Source of the DNA: Salipiger marinus
GTDB taxonomy: Bacteria > Pseudomonadota > Alphaproteobacteria > Rhodobacterales > Rhodobacteraceae
Assembly: GCF_900100085.1 (NCBI RefSeq)
Contig: NZ_FNEJ01000005.1
Span: forward strand, 124,001-188,000
Length of the DNA stretch: 64,000 nucleotides
Direction: 5' to 3'
Shown: positions 25,293 through 33,613 of the stretch, piece by piece
Layout of the letters: the number at the start of each line of letters is the position of its first letter
Position numbering within the stretch: the stretch's first letter is position 1
Notes under the pieces: model-generated
Told to the model about the DNA's origin: nothing
What the model saw: the letters and a program-made list of their open reading frames with translations, nothing else
The model's database searches: none
Made by a program: the position numbers and the translations under genes

Positions 25293-27938
25293 TCAGGCGA
25301 CATTGGCCCAATAGGCGCTGGTCTGTTTGTAGGGCTGCGGGACGTGGACCTGCACGAAGGGGGCGATGGCGTGCTGCGGCAGGATCGTCAGATCAGCGCC
25401 GCCGCTGTCTGCTGCCGTCAGATGCTGTGCCACCGCCCGGGTCAGCAGGCCCGGCCCGGTCTTTGACCATGTGTTGTCATTCTCGCGCCGCAGCAGCGCG
25501 TCACGGGCCATCAGCGCCGCGCGGCCTAGGGCCGGATGGCCCGGTGCTGCCGCGATGAAATTGTTGGCAAGCGACCCCATCGGCTCGCGCACAAGCAGCA
25601 GGCGCCGCGCTGGCAGCAGCAGCCGGTCGAGAGGCGCAAGGCGGCGGTCATCCGTATCCGCATAGACGCCGCCCCTGACCAGCAGCCAGCACAGACGGAT
25701 GAGGTCCGATTCCTCCGCCGGGTGGTTGGCCATGTGGAACGCCCGCACCCAAGGCGCCCCCAGATGCTGCTGCAGGAACCGCAGCGCGTCGGTCCGGTCG
25801 AACAGCACATGCGTGAAGCCGGGCGCCGATTTCCATGTCTCGGTGAGCCTGCCAAGCGCGTCGGGCAAGGGAGGGCGGTCCCAATACTGGAAGATGGCGC
25901 GCGGAATCGCGGCCCCCGCAGGCTCTGCCGGGGGCGCCGGTTCGGGGCGCTGGCACCAGTTGTCCAGAACCGCCGCGGCGGAAAAGAACAGCGTCCCGGC
26001 GGCCCGGTCCCGAAGCCGCTCCGCCATGTCCGGCTGGATCTGCTCGCCCTGCCCCGCCGCGATCTCTTCCAGCAGGGTCTCGTTGCGCTTGGTCCCGAGG
26101 ATCGTCAGGCTGAACTGCATCACCTCCCGCGCCCCGCTGCCCGGCTGGTCCGCCATCAGCGCGGCCAGCCGGTCGATCCGCGCCCGGTCGTTGCGGATCA
26201 GGGCAAGCTGCAGGCGGCTGCGCAGATGCCCCAGCGGGTTCGCCCCGGCCAGTGCTTCGAACAGCGCATCCGCCGCATCCAGCGCGCCCATCTGGAACAG
26301 GATCTCGCCCCGCACCGGCTCCAGCGGAGCGGCCAGATCGGGCTGGTCCGCAGCGGCGCGCGCCAGCAGATCCAGCGCCTCGGGGCCGCGTCCGCAGCCG
26401 GACAGCGTGCGCGCCTGACGGATCAGCAGGTCTGCATCCTGCGGCCAGCGGCGACGGCAGGCGGCCAGATAGCGCAGGGCAAGGGCGAACAGCCCCTCCT
26501 GCGCAAGGTTGCTGGCCAGCGAGGCCGCCTCCATCGGGCTGCGCGGCGCGGAACGGGGCTGCCGCAGCACGGCGATTGCCGCGGCGGAGCCTTGTAGCAG
26601 GCTGGCCGACTGCGCGCGGAACAGCCGCCGCTGCTCCTGCGGGATGCGGGCGCAGAGCCTGTCGGCGAGGCCCGCGGGATTGTCCGCACCCGACGCCAGC
26701 GCGCGCTGCACCAGCCGCACCGCGCTGCGACGGTCCAGCCGTCCGCTGGAGAGCAGCGTCGCCTCGACCGCCTGTGCCGCCTCGCTCCGCAGCGCCGCCA
26801 GAAGCTCCTGCGCCAGCGCGTGGCGCCGGGGTGCTGCCTGCAGCCGGTCCAAAGCCAGATCTGCCAGCCCCTCCAGCGCCCGGGGCCGCAGGGGATCGTC
26901 GGGGGCAAGGCTCCGCAGCAGATTCTCCGCCTCGGTGTGATGCCCCTGCGCGGCAAGCGCGCGCGCCAGATCAAGGCGGACCGCGCCGTCCTGCGGCGCA
27001 AGCTGCATGGCCTGCCGCAGAAGCTGCAGCGCCTCCTCTGTCCGGCGGGCACGACCCAGAGCCGTCGCGCGGAGCCGCAGCGCCGCCACATCCTGCGGCC
27101 AGCCCTCGACCAGACGCGCCGACAAGGCCAGAGCCACCGGCACCTCGCCAACCGCCAGCGCGGCAGTCACCCGCTCGGACAGCGCCCGATGCTGTTCGGG
27201 GGCCCAGTCCGGCAGGCTGTCCAGCAGGGTCTCGGCGCCCGCGCTGTCCCCCGAAGCCCGCAGCTTGCCCGCCAGATCCATCAGCACCCGCCGGTCGCCC
27301 GGCCGCGCCTCATGCAGCCTGCGCAAGACGGCGATCGCCTCTGCCGTGGCCTCCATCCGGCCCAGCACCTTGGCAAGCAGCCGCAGCACCCGCGGATCCT
27401 CGGGCCAGCGCGCGGCGGCCTGCTCCATCAGCGCGCGCGCCTCCTGCGTGGCACCCGCCTGCAGCAGCGCCTCGGCCCGGCCGATCAGGGCCAGATGCTC
27501 CCCCGCCTCGCCGCCGGGCATGGTCCGCAGCAGCGTCTCCGCGCCGTCGGCATCACCCGTCTCGCGCAGCGCTTCGGCCAGCGCGGCCCGCAGCGGCGCC
27601 GAAAGCGGACAGCGCCGCACCATGTCGCGCAGGAAGCTGACCGCGGCGGCGGGCGCCCCGGTGCGGCGCAGCACCTCGCCCTTGCGCACCAGCAGCCCCT
27701 CCTCCCCGGGGCAGAGCTGCAGGCCCTCTTCCACCGACCGCAGCGCCGATGCGTAATCGCGCCACGCCAGATCCAGATCGACCCGCAGGCACAGCGCCCC
27801 CGGATGCCGGGGCGCCATGGTCAGAACCTTTGCAATCGCCTGTGCCGCCGCAGCGCGCGTGCCGCGGCGGCGCAGGCGCCCTGCCCGGTCGAAGGCGTCC
27901 TGAACGGCGGCGTCGGGCGCTGTGTCAGGCTTGGGCAT
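25293..27938 (-). CDS. TPR-repeat protein fused to a GT32-like glycosyltransferase
   Basis: An 881-residue protein in two parts. Residues 1-660 are a long array of TPR-like helical pairs (many A-L-x-A-A-x-x-L units such as GETLLRT/DAAVRLDLARALAAQG), about a dozen or more repeats. Residues 678-881 resemble the OCH1/GT32 glycosyltransferases: IPRAIFQYWD at 678, the ESDLIRLCWLLVRGGVYADTDDR block with the DxD metal site at 761-763, and NNFIAAAPGHPAL after it. GT32 enzymes transfer sugars from nucleotide sugars, usually in capsule or surface-glycan synthesis. It starts seven bases after the Hint-domain gene, without an obvious ribosome site, so the two are probably co-translated and work together. 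No signal peptide is seen. Confidence 0.82.
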   Translation of the reverse strand: MPKPDTAPDAAVQDAFDRAGRLRRRGTRAAAAQAIAKVLTMAPRHPGALCLRVDLDLAWRDYASALRSVEEGLQLCPGEEGLLVRKGEVLRRTGAPAAAVSFLRDMVRRCPLSAPLRAALAEALRETGDADGAETLLRTMPGGEAGEHLALIGRAEALLQAGATQEARALMEQAAARWPEDPRVLRLLAKVLGRMEATAEAIAVLRRLHEARPGDRRVLMDLAGKLRASGDSAGAETLLDSLPDWAPEQHRALSERVTAALAVGEVPVALALSARLVEGWPQDVAALRLRATALGRARRTEEALQLLRQAMQLAPQDGAVRLDLARALAAQGHHTEAENLLRSLAPDDPLRPRALEGLADLALDRLQAAPRRHALAQELLAALRSEAAQAVEATLLSSGRLDRRSAVRLVQRALASGADNPAGLADRLCARIPQEQRRLFRAQSASLLQGSAAAIAVLRQPRSAPRSPMEAASLASNLAQEGLFALALRYLAACRRRWPQDADLLIRQARTLSGCGRGPEALDLLARAAADQPDLAAPLEPVRGEILFQMGALDAADALFEALAGANPLGHLRSRLQLALIRNDRARIDRLAALMADQPGSGAREVMQFSLTILGTKRNETLLEEIAAGQGEQIQPDMAERLRDRAAGTLFFSAAAVLDNWCQRPEPAPPAEPAGAAIPRAIFQYWDRPPLPDALGRLTETWKSAPGFTHVLFDRTDALRFLQQHLGAPWVRAFHMANHPAEESDLIRLCWLLVRGGVYADTDDRRLAPLDRLLLPARRLLLVREPMGSLANNFIAAAPGHPALGRAALMARDALLRRENDNTWSKTGPGLLTRAVAQHLTAADSGGADLTILPQHAIAPFVQVHVPQPYKQTSAYWANVA

Positions 27939-27945
27939 GCCGCTG

Positions 27946-28890
27946 TCAGGCGGCCTGGATCAGATGCGCGATCTCGGCCATGTCCGGCTCGGGGACCGCA
28001 ATGCCAAGACGGGCGCGCAGGCTGGCGGGCAGCTGCCGCTGCGCTGACACGCGCGGGGCGGGCATTTCGGCGATCAGATGGTCAGCGCCATAAAGATCAA
28101 GGTATTCGGCATAATTGTCGAAGGCCTTGCGCCCGGTATAGTCAATGAAACTTTCGCTTGGTGCGCCATTGGCAAGGATCACGTCATGCGCCTCGGTCTC
28201 GATATGCCACCAGATGAAACTTGCTGGCATTTCGGACAGCGGCACGAAACGGATGCTGCTGCCATTGACCATTGCACCGGCATTCACCACCAGACCGTCA
28301 AGGATCATCCCGTGATCGGCAGAGACGACCAGATCGGTTTCGGGCAGGTCAGCGCCAAGCGCGCCTGCGGCAATCCGCACCGGTTCCAGCTTGGACGACA
28401 GGACATAGGGAATATTGGCGATGGTCTGTTTCGCGAGCCAGCGCACCGGAACGGCGCGGCCATCGGCGGTCAGCACCATGTCGCCGGTCCGCAGCGTCTC
28501 CACCGCCACCTCGCCCGAGGGTGTCGCGATCCGCGTGCCGGTCAGAAAGCAGTTGGCGGCGGTGCTCAGCGCAGGCTGATAGCTCGAGGTCGAACCCGCA
28601 GTGCCGACCAAAGAGGACAGATCGTCAGTGGAATCGTTGTAGGGGATATAGCCGTTATTACTGTATACGAAGATGCCATAGTCTTTGCCGTTAACATTGA
28701 CGGTATATCCGTTATACAGAAATACAGAAGTGATCCAATAATCCTGTCCTGCAGTCAGCACGCCATCAGCACCGACATCCGTTACCGTATATGTAGCGGA
28801 ATGATCCGATGCCGAATTCCAGCTCAGTGTACCGTCGGAGAGGGTCACAACGCTTAAATAGATATATTTGTTAGCCGTAAAATCAGCCAT
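27946..28890 (-). CDS. Hint-domain protein
   Basis: A 314-residue protein. Residues 1-110 are a tyrosine/aspartate-rich beta-type region, and the Hint domain begins NCFLTGTRIATPSGEVAVETLRTGDMV with Cys114, the position of the autocatalytic nucleophile in hedgehog/intein folds. The block with His193 (VSADHGMILDG) is also present, followed by a GAPSESFIDYTGR segment typical of the Rhodobacterales Hint_2 group. A terminal HN splice pair is not seen, so cleavage rather than splicing would be expected. No ordinary signal peptide is present. A good ribosome site (AAGGGACGAG) precedes the ATG. The gene is directly upstream of a TPR-glycosyltransferase. Its first 340 bases are clearly more AT-rich than the neighbours. 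Confidence 0.82.
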   Translation of the reverse strand: MADFTANKYIYLSVVTLSDGTLSWNSASDHSATYTVTDVGADGVLTAGQDYWITSVFLYNGYTVNVNGKDYGIFVYSNNGYIPYNDSTDDLSSLVGTAGSTSSYQPALSTAANCFLTGTRIATPSGEVAVETLRTGDMVLTADGRAVPVRWLAKQTIANIPYVLSSKLEPVRIAAGALGADLPETDLVVSADHGMILDGLVVNAGAMVNGSSIRFVPLSEMPASFIWWHIETEAHDVILANGAPSESFIDYTGRKAFDNYAEYLDLYGADHLIAEMPAPRVSAQRQLPASLRARLGIAVPEPDMAEIAHLIQAA

Positions 28891-29593
28891 TCATCTCGTC
28901 CCTTCGCTTGCCCATTCCTGAATTTTCTGTCTCCCGCTCACATCCTCAGGCGCGATAGCGTTCGACACCAAGACGTGCGACAGTCATCACGCATCCAAAG
29001 ACGTACCGACAGCAAGGCTTATTCCCTTTCGATTTAATACAGATTGTCTCATTTGGGTTTCAGACGGGGTCATCCGGCCAAACCGGTGCCTGACTGGGCG
29101 TTTCGCTTCCATAAAAACTACGTCTTTTCAATAGTTTCCGGAGTTTTCACCTCAGAACCGACGCGGTAACGCTTCGCTTACCAACCCGCGCCATATCGCA
29201 GCCCGGACTCTTTCAGATGCCCCGGCTGTCCAGCACATGCGCGGTTTCGGTGAAGTTGGTGACCCAGATAGACGAATCTCTGGCGCTCTTTGTTCGGCCA
29301 GCAGTGCCCCCACGCAGGTGGCACCGGTGAAGGGCGGCTTGCACACCCCCGGCGTGGCAGAGGATGCGCCTGCCCGCGCCTTAGGCCAGAGCGGCGAGCG
29401 CCAACGTCAGATAGACGGGGAATTCCGGCTGGCTGAGGATGATCCCGCCCCGCAAGTCAGGCGGCGGGATCGTCCATTCTTATATCGGCACAGACGACCC
29501 CTGCCCCATCGGTCAGCCCTGCCGCGCAACCGAAATCCCGATCAGACAGGCTTGCGCGGATGTCGGCGGCGACAGGGCTTGCTGTGTCCCCTT
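28891..29593. other. 703-base gap without a recognisable gene
   Basis: The first 250 bases, upstream of the Hint gene, are AT-richer than the surroundings and should hold its promoter. Further on, a reverse frame near 29230-29300 reads IWVTNFTETAHVLDSRGI and a stop; this looks like the end of a lost gene but I cannot identify it. GATCCCGCC (29441-29449) and GGCGGGATC (29463-29471) form a nine-pair stem that could terminate transcription from the dehydrogenase gene. Confidence 0.4.
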
Positions 29594-30637
29594 TCAGGCC
29601 TCGAGTGCGGCGATCACGGCGCCGGTGATCTCGTCGGTGGTGTTGAGCCCGGGGCGGATGCCGATGCCGCGGGCGGTCGCGGTCTCGATGGCGGTCAGCA
29701 CGGCATGGGCGGCCTCGGCTTCGCCCAGATGCTCCAGCATCTGCGCGCCGGACCAGAAGGCCGCGATGGGATTGGCGATGTTGTGCCCGGCGATGTCCGG
29801 GGCGGAGCCATGCACCGGCTCGAACATCGAGGGCGCGTCCCGCTCGGGGTTGATATTGGCCGAGGCCGCAAACCCGAGACCCCCCTGAATGGCCGCGCCC
29901 AGATCGGTGAGGATGTCGCCAAAAAGGTTGGAGGCCACAATCACATCCAGATCCTGCGGCGCCATCACCATCTTGGCCGCCATGGCATCGATATGCATAT
30001 GGCTGACGGTCACGTCGGGATAGTCGGCGGAAAGCTCGCGCGTCACCTCGTCCCAGAACACCATGGAGAATTTCTGGGCGTTGGATTTGGTCACGCTGGT
30101 CAGATGCCTGCGCCGCGCCCGCGCCTGTTCGAAGCCGAAGCGCAGGATGCGCTCCACGCCCTCGCGGGTGAAGATCGCGGTTTCCACCGCCACCTCGTTG
30201 CCGCGTCCCTGATGCACCCTGCCCCCTGCCCCGGAATATTCACCTTCGGTGTTTTCTCGAATGCACAGGATGTCGAAGCCCGTCGCCTTCAGCGGCCCCT
30301 CGACCCCGGCCAGCAGCCGGTGCGGGCGGATATTGGCATATTGGTTGAACGCCTTGCGGATCGGCAGCAGCAGCCCGTGCAGCGACACGGAATCCGGCAC
30401 GGTCGCAGGCCAGCCCACGGCGCCAAGGAAGATCGCGTCAAAGTTGCGCAGAGTCTCGATCCCGTCCGCGGGCATCATCACGCCATGCTCAAGGTAATAA
30501 GCGCAGGACCACGGAAAGCTGGTGGTCTCCAGCGTGAAACGATCCTTGGCGGCGGCGTGCAGCACCTGCATGGCGGCATGGGTGACATCGACACCGATCC
30601 CGTCACCGGGAATGAGGGCAAGGCGGTAGGCGGTCAT
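29594..30637 (-). CDS. ttuC: tartrate dehydrogenase / D-malate dehydrogenase (decarboxylating)
   Basis: A 347-residue member of the isocitrate/isopropylmalate dehydrogenase family, starting MTAYRLALIPGDGIGVDV. Diagnostic features are the RENTEGEYSGAGGRVHQG loop (residues 125-142), which in the tartrate/D-malate branch replaces the IPMDH or IDH specificity residues, TSVTKSNAQ with the catalytic Lys, the ASNLFGDILTDL metal-binding helix and HGSAPDIAG for the NAD adenine. The enzyme oxidises and decarboxylates D-malate, tartrate or 3-isopropylmalate with NAD and Mn or Mg. It stands alone between the Hint and repABC regions. The exact substrate among these C4 acids is uncertain. Confidence 0.88.
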   Translation of the reverse strand: MTAYRLALIPGDGIGVDVTHAAMQVLHAAAKDRFTLETTSFPWSCAYYLEHGVMMPADGIETLRNFDAIFLGAVGWPATVPDSVSLHGLLLPIRKAFNQYANIRPHRLLAGVEGPLKATGFDILCIRENTEGEYSGAGGRVHQGRGNEVAVETAIFTREGVERILRFGFEQARARRRHLTSVTKSNAQKFSMVFWDEVTRELSADYPDVTVSHMHIDAMAAKMVMAPQDLDVIVASNLFGDILTDLGAAIQGGLGFAASANINPERDAPSMFEPVHGSAPDIAGHNIANPIAAFWSGAQMLEHLGEAEAAHAVLTAIETATARGIGIRPGLNTTDEITGAVIAALEA

Positions 30638-31075
30638 GGGAAGCTCCGGAATTACAGATCGATCAGGACGGGTGAGCGGCGACAGGTCGCAAGACAGGCT
30701 TCTCTGCGCAAATCTCTGCCAAGGCCAGAGGTCTTCCTGCCGCCGGTGGACAGTGTGTGGTCCCGCGACCACCTCTGGCGGGTGCCCCACACCGTGCTCC
30801 TTGGCCAGCCCAAGGTCAATCGCTGCGCCGTGCCCCGGTTGCGGGGGCAGGCTTTACCGCTGTCCGTGCTGCGCGATCTGTACAAAGCCCTGTACTGACG
30901 GAATTTGCTGCGGGAGTTCTGACATGGCACAGCCTGATCGGTTCATGGCGTTTTGGCCGTGAGGCGGGAGCATTCATTGGCGCTCGCACTTCTTTCGGAT
31001 GTTATAACAGTAACCAGACTGCTGCTCTGCTTGCTGGCTGGGGCAGGTGGGTCATGTTGGTCAGCGTGGGACGGG

Positions 31076-31099
31076 CCTTCTTGACCGCGGTCAAGAAGG
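31076..31099. repeat. parS-like palindrome, copy 1
   Basis: The core TTGACCGCGGTCAA (31081-31094) extends to a perfect 24-base palindrome with CCTTC and GAAGG arms. It lies about 280 bases downstream of repC and is the most distal copy. It is probably a RepB binding (centromere) site of the repABC system. Confidence 0.75.
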
Positions 31100-31343
31100 A
31101 TGGCCTGGGACTGACTCGGAGATTGCTTCCCGATGTTGTGCAACTTGGTGATCAGCGCTTGTGGCACAAACGGCATCTGAGATGTTTCCTTGCGCTATAG
31201 TCGCCAAGTTGGTTGAAACGGTGGAATGCCTGATCAAAATACGAAAGGCTTTGGCTCTTCTTTGCGGTTGGCGTTCTGCTGACAGCAAACTGCGCAGATC
31301 TGGCCCCTGACGCCTGTCTTGCGTGACCGGTCAGCCGCGCGAC

Positions 31344-31357
31344 TTGACCGCGGTCAA
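31344..31357. repeat. parS-like palindrome, copy 2
   Basis: TTGACCGCGGTCAA, a perfect 14-base palindrome, 18 bases past the repC stop. It is identical in core to copies 1 and 3. Confidence 0.75.
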
Positions 31358-31375
31358 GAAAGCCAATGGCAAGGA

Positions 31376-32476
31376 TCAAGCCGACAGCATTTTCTCAAGA
31401 TACGCGCCGGGATCCTTGATCTGTCCTGCCCGTGGGATCATCTGATCGAAGGCTAGCAGCAGCCTGCCCGGTCCGGACCGCATAAGGCACGACCTGACTT
31501 TGCCCTCGCCTATTCTCAGCAATTCACCGAGGTCAAAGAGGAGAGCCTTTAGAGCCTGCACGTTGCGTGGAGCTACTGGAAAAAACCCTGAGACATGGTG
31601 AAATTCGTTCCATTCCATTTCCTCCGGGTTTCGGCATTTTTCATTCTGAGCTGAAGGGAGATGCAGCTGTTCACCGGGCCTTTCCATTTTTTTATCAATC
31701 TTATTCGACTCTATGTGCCGGACAGATTGTCCGTCCGTGCCGGACAGACAACCGGACTCAACAGGTTCGTCCTGTGGTGTCTGCTCTGCGGGAAGCGTGG
31801 GAGCATCTGCTGCCTCGCTTTCACCATGGCCGACAGCAGCTTCCACGTTGAAGCTGCGCAGATCGCGGATCAGGGCAAGGACGGTGTCCACGGTCAATGT
31901 CGCGCGGCGAAGCAGGGTTCTGATCGCATCGAGCTTGGACAGGTCATCCTGACCGAGGTCCGGCTGCTGCAGGACAGCAGCGCGCAGGGCAAGCGCTTCG
32001 GCTTTTAGGGAGCGCAGTCTTTCACGCTCCTCGGTCACCTGCCGCGAGCGGTCTGTCAGCGTCGGGTAGATGTCGATCAGCGGCTGAAGGTCGAAGCCAA
32101 AGGCATCCCGGATCCTGCCATTATACCGGAGCGGAAAGCGCTTGCCATTGGCCGAGTCCCGCCGCGTGATCAGGCCGCAGCCCGTAAGCCGGGCGATGCA
32201 CCGGCGCAGCGTCCGTTCATCCAGACCGTTCGACCGATCCGCAAGGGCGGCGTTGGACGGGAAGACGATGGTCAGGGGGTGCCCGTCAGCCTTGGCCTTG
32301 TCCTGGTCTGCGCGGGGCAGAAAGCTGATCAGCGCAGACAGCACGGCGAGATCGTTCGGCGTCAGCCCAAGGTCTTTCCGCAGCGACCGCACAGGGGTGA
32401 GAAGCTCGTAAGGGCTGCGGCAGGGCAGGGGGGATCGTTCCGCCACGGCGGTTCGGGGTGAAAAAGCCTGTCTCAT
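31376..32476 (-). CDS. repC: plasmid replication initiator RepC
   Basis: A 366-residue RepC of repABC replicons. I chose the ATG at 32476 giving MRQAFSPRTA; a GTG at 32509 would add 11 residues and lies inside a leader hairpin. The conserved N-terminal block is clear: RSLRKDLGLTPNDLAVLSALISFLP, then FPSNAALADRSNGLDERTLRRCIARLTGCGLI, a winged-helix DNA-binding domain. RepC initiates replication by binding an origin inside its own coding sequence. Its expression is normally held down by a short antisense RNA from the repB-repC gap, for which promoter and terminator are visible here on the other strand. Confidence 0.95.
   Translation of the reverse strand: MRQAFSPRTAVAERSPLPCRSPYELLTPVRSLRKDLGLTPNDLAVLSALISFLPRADQDKAKADGHPLTIVFPSNAALADRSNGLDERTLRRCIARLTGCGLITRRDSANGKRFPLRYNGRIRDAFGFDLQPLIDIYPTLTDRSRQVTEERERLRSLKAEALALRAAVLQQPDLGQDDLSKLDAIRTLLRRATLTVDTVLALIRDLRSFNVEAAVGHGESEAADAPTLPAEQTPQDEPVESGCLSGTDGQSVRHIESNKIDKKMERPGEQLHLPSAQNEKCRNPEEMEWNEFHHVSGFFPVAPRNVQALKALLFDLGELLRIGEGKVRSCLMRSGPGRLLLAFDQMIPRAGQIKDPGAYLEKMLSA
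31600..31750. other. candidate replication origin inside repC
   Basis: The repC coding sequence contains a distinctly AT-rich stretch, with its core at 31681-31715 (TTTCCATTTTTTTATCAATC and following). It is flanked by a 12-base direct repeat GTGCCGGACAGA at 31715-31726 and 31737-31748, spaced 22 bases (about two helical turns). In studied repABC plasmids the origin lies within repC in an AT-rich segment. The assignment is by position and composition only. Confidence 0.4.
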
Positions 32477-32520
32477 GATGATTTCGGTAGAAAAAGCTTC
32501 CCCGTTCACCGCAAGCGGTG

Positions 32521-32549
32521 TTGAAATCGGTTTGCTTTACGGGTATCAA
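32521..32549 (+). promoter_or_regulatory. promoter of the repABC antisense RNA
   Basis: On the forward strand TTGAAA (32521-32526) and TATCAA (32544-32549) are separated by 17 bases, a near-consensus housekeeping promoter. It drives transcription against repC/repB from just in front of repC. Confidence 0.7.
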
Positions 32550-32555
32550 TCAGGT

Positions 32556-32610
32556 GTCGAGACTAATTGAGGCCCTTCGGAAGCTCCGCTTTCGGGGGGT
32601 CTTTCTTTTT
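32556..32610 (+). ncRNA. counter-transcribed RNA of repABC (ctRNA)
   Basis: A promoter at 32521-32549 would start an RNA near 32556, and a Rho-independent terminator follows. CCCTTCGGAAGC (32573-32584) pairs over 12 positions, including G-U pairs, with GCTTTCGGGGGG (32588-32599) around a three-base loop, followed by TCTTTCTTTTT. The RNA would be about 50 bases, the size of ctRNAs studied in repABC plasmids, and is antisense to the repB-repC leader. On the repC strand the leader also has a stem CACCGC/GCGGTG at 32507-32520 just before repC, which could hide the translation start when the ctRNA is bound. It is the probable incompatibility determinant and copy-number control. Confidence 0.75.
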
Positions 32611-32654
32611 CTGGCCGGTCCTCCTTTCTTTTCTCTGCTCGTTGTTCTTTTTTG

Positions 32655-32678
32655 GCGCCTTGACCGCGGTCAAGGCGC
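32655..32678. repeat. parS-like palindrome, copy 3
   Basis: The core TTGACCGCGGTCAA (32660-32673) extends with GCGCC and GGCGC arms to a perfect 24-base palindrome. It lies in the repB-repC gap, six bases from the repB stop. Confidence 0.8.
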
Positions 32679-32683
32679 GGGTG

Positions 32684-33613
32684 TTACCCTTCGCTCATGC
32701 CGTCTGGACCGCGGTCAAGAAGCTCCGCGATCAGGTCTCTGATCGCGTCTTCCATGCGCGGCATCAGATCGGGATGAACGTCGAGGGTAATCTTGTTGCC
32801 TTTCCGGACCATCCGCACGCGGTCATCCACCTTTGGCTCCGGCCTTGTTGGCTTTGCGGGTGTCAGAAGCGCAATCGCCGCCTCCAGCCGGGCCGGGGCA
32901 GGGGCATCGCGGGGGATCCTGTCCTTGATGCGGGCAGCTTTTGCCGGGTCTTTCTCGCAGAGCCTGAACAGCTTTTCCCAGTTCCTGCGGCCCACGCCAT
33001 GGGCGGGTCCGATGGCGCGGATCAGCTCGTTCGGGATGCCGGTCGCAATCCGGTTCATTCTGGAGACCAGCGATTCGTCGATCTGCAGCGCGCGATAGGC
33101 CACGGTCTGGGCGTTCTTTCTGGCCGCCTCGGTCTTGCCCAGCTCGCGGATGATTCCAGCGACAAACAGCGCCCGCTCAATGAAGGACGGGTCCTGTCTG
33201 GCATTGTTTTCAACACCTTGCGCGATCAGGGCTTCTTCGTCGGTCATTTCCATGACCGTCGCGCGCACCTTTTTGCCCAGCTCGCGGCAGGCGAGCAGAC
33301 GGCGGCGGCCATAAACGATCTCGAAGCCGCCATCGGCCAGCCTGCGCACCAGCACCGGAACCTTCTGGCCATGCTCGCGGATCGACTCCACCAGCTCGTC
33401 CAGGCCATCGGAGGGATCAATCCGGTCCATGACGGCCGACATGCGGATCAGGCCGGGGTCAAGCAGCCGTGTCGCGTTCTTGTCCTCCTCCAGAACCGAG
33501 GCCTGAGCCCGCGCGACCGTGGGGCTTGTCCGGGGCAGGGACGCCTCATCCTCGCGCTGCGCGGTCTGCGCCATGGCATTCTTGAGCGAGTCGCCAAAAA
33601 CCTTACGAGCCAT
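32684..33613 (-). CDS. repB: plasmid partitioning protein RepB (ParB family)
   Basis: A 309-residue ParB-type protein. The N-terminal MARKVFGDSLKNAMAQ is typical of RepB and contacts RepA. The nuclease-like domain has DELVESIREHGQKVPVLVRRL and FEIVYGRRRLLACRELGKKVRA (the GxRR box), and a helix-turn-helix region follows (QTVAYRALQIDESLVSRMNRIA). RepB binds the parS palindromes, and a degenerate copy of that palindrome lies inside the end of this gene. It overlaps repA by 11 bases. With RepA it partitions the replicon and helps repress the operon. Confidence 0.95.
   Translation of the reverse strand: MARKVFGDSLKNAMAQTAQREDEASLPRTSPTVARAQASVLEEDKNATRLLDPGLIRMSAVMDRIDPSDGLDELVESIREHGQKVPVLVRRLADGGFEIVYGRRRLLACRELGKKVRATVMEMTDEEALIAQGVENNARQDPSFIERALFVAGIIRELGKTEAARKNAQTVAYRALQIDESLVSRMNRIATGIPNELIRAIGPAHGVGRRNWEKLFRLCEKDPAKAARIKDRIPRDAPAPARLEAAIALLTPAKPTRPEPKVDDRVRMVRKGNKITLDVHPDLMPRMEDAIRDLIAELLDRGPDGMSEG
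32705..32718. repeat. parS-like palindrome, copy 4 (one mismatch)
   Basis: TGGACCGCGGTCAA differs from the core by one base and lies inside the last codons of repB, where it encodes LLDRGP. It is 31 bases from copy 3, so the two may act together. Confidence 0.65.

Larger units (their letters stand above)
30638..31375. other. 738-base gap between the dehydrogenase and repC
   Basis: No convincing protein gene. The gap holds two of the four TTGACCGCGGTCAA palindromes (31076-31099 and 31344-31357). An imperfect inverted repeat GTGGTC/GACCAC lies at 30757-30772. The region around 30900-31060 has lower GC than the flanks. Confidence 0.6.

Noticed and set aside
26252..27640. Forward frame of 460 codons opposite the TPR-glycosyltransferase
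   Set aside because: Composition is almost only Pro, Ala, Arg and Gly; it is the antisense of the TPR repeats.
30652..30930. Reverse frame of 92 codons resembling a degraded transposase end
   Set aside because: Basic composition only; no transposase motif, no inverted repeats or target duplication were seen around it.
31152..31379. Short reverse frame between repC and the dehydrogenase
   Set aside because: It starts in one parS-like palindrome and lacks a ribosome site or family resemblance.
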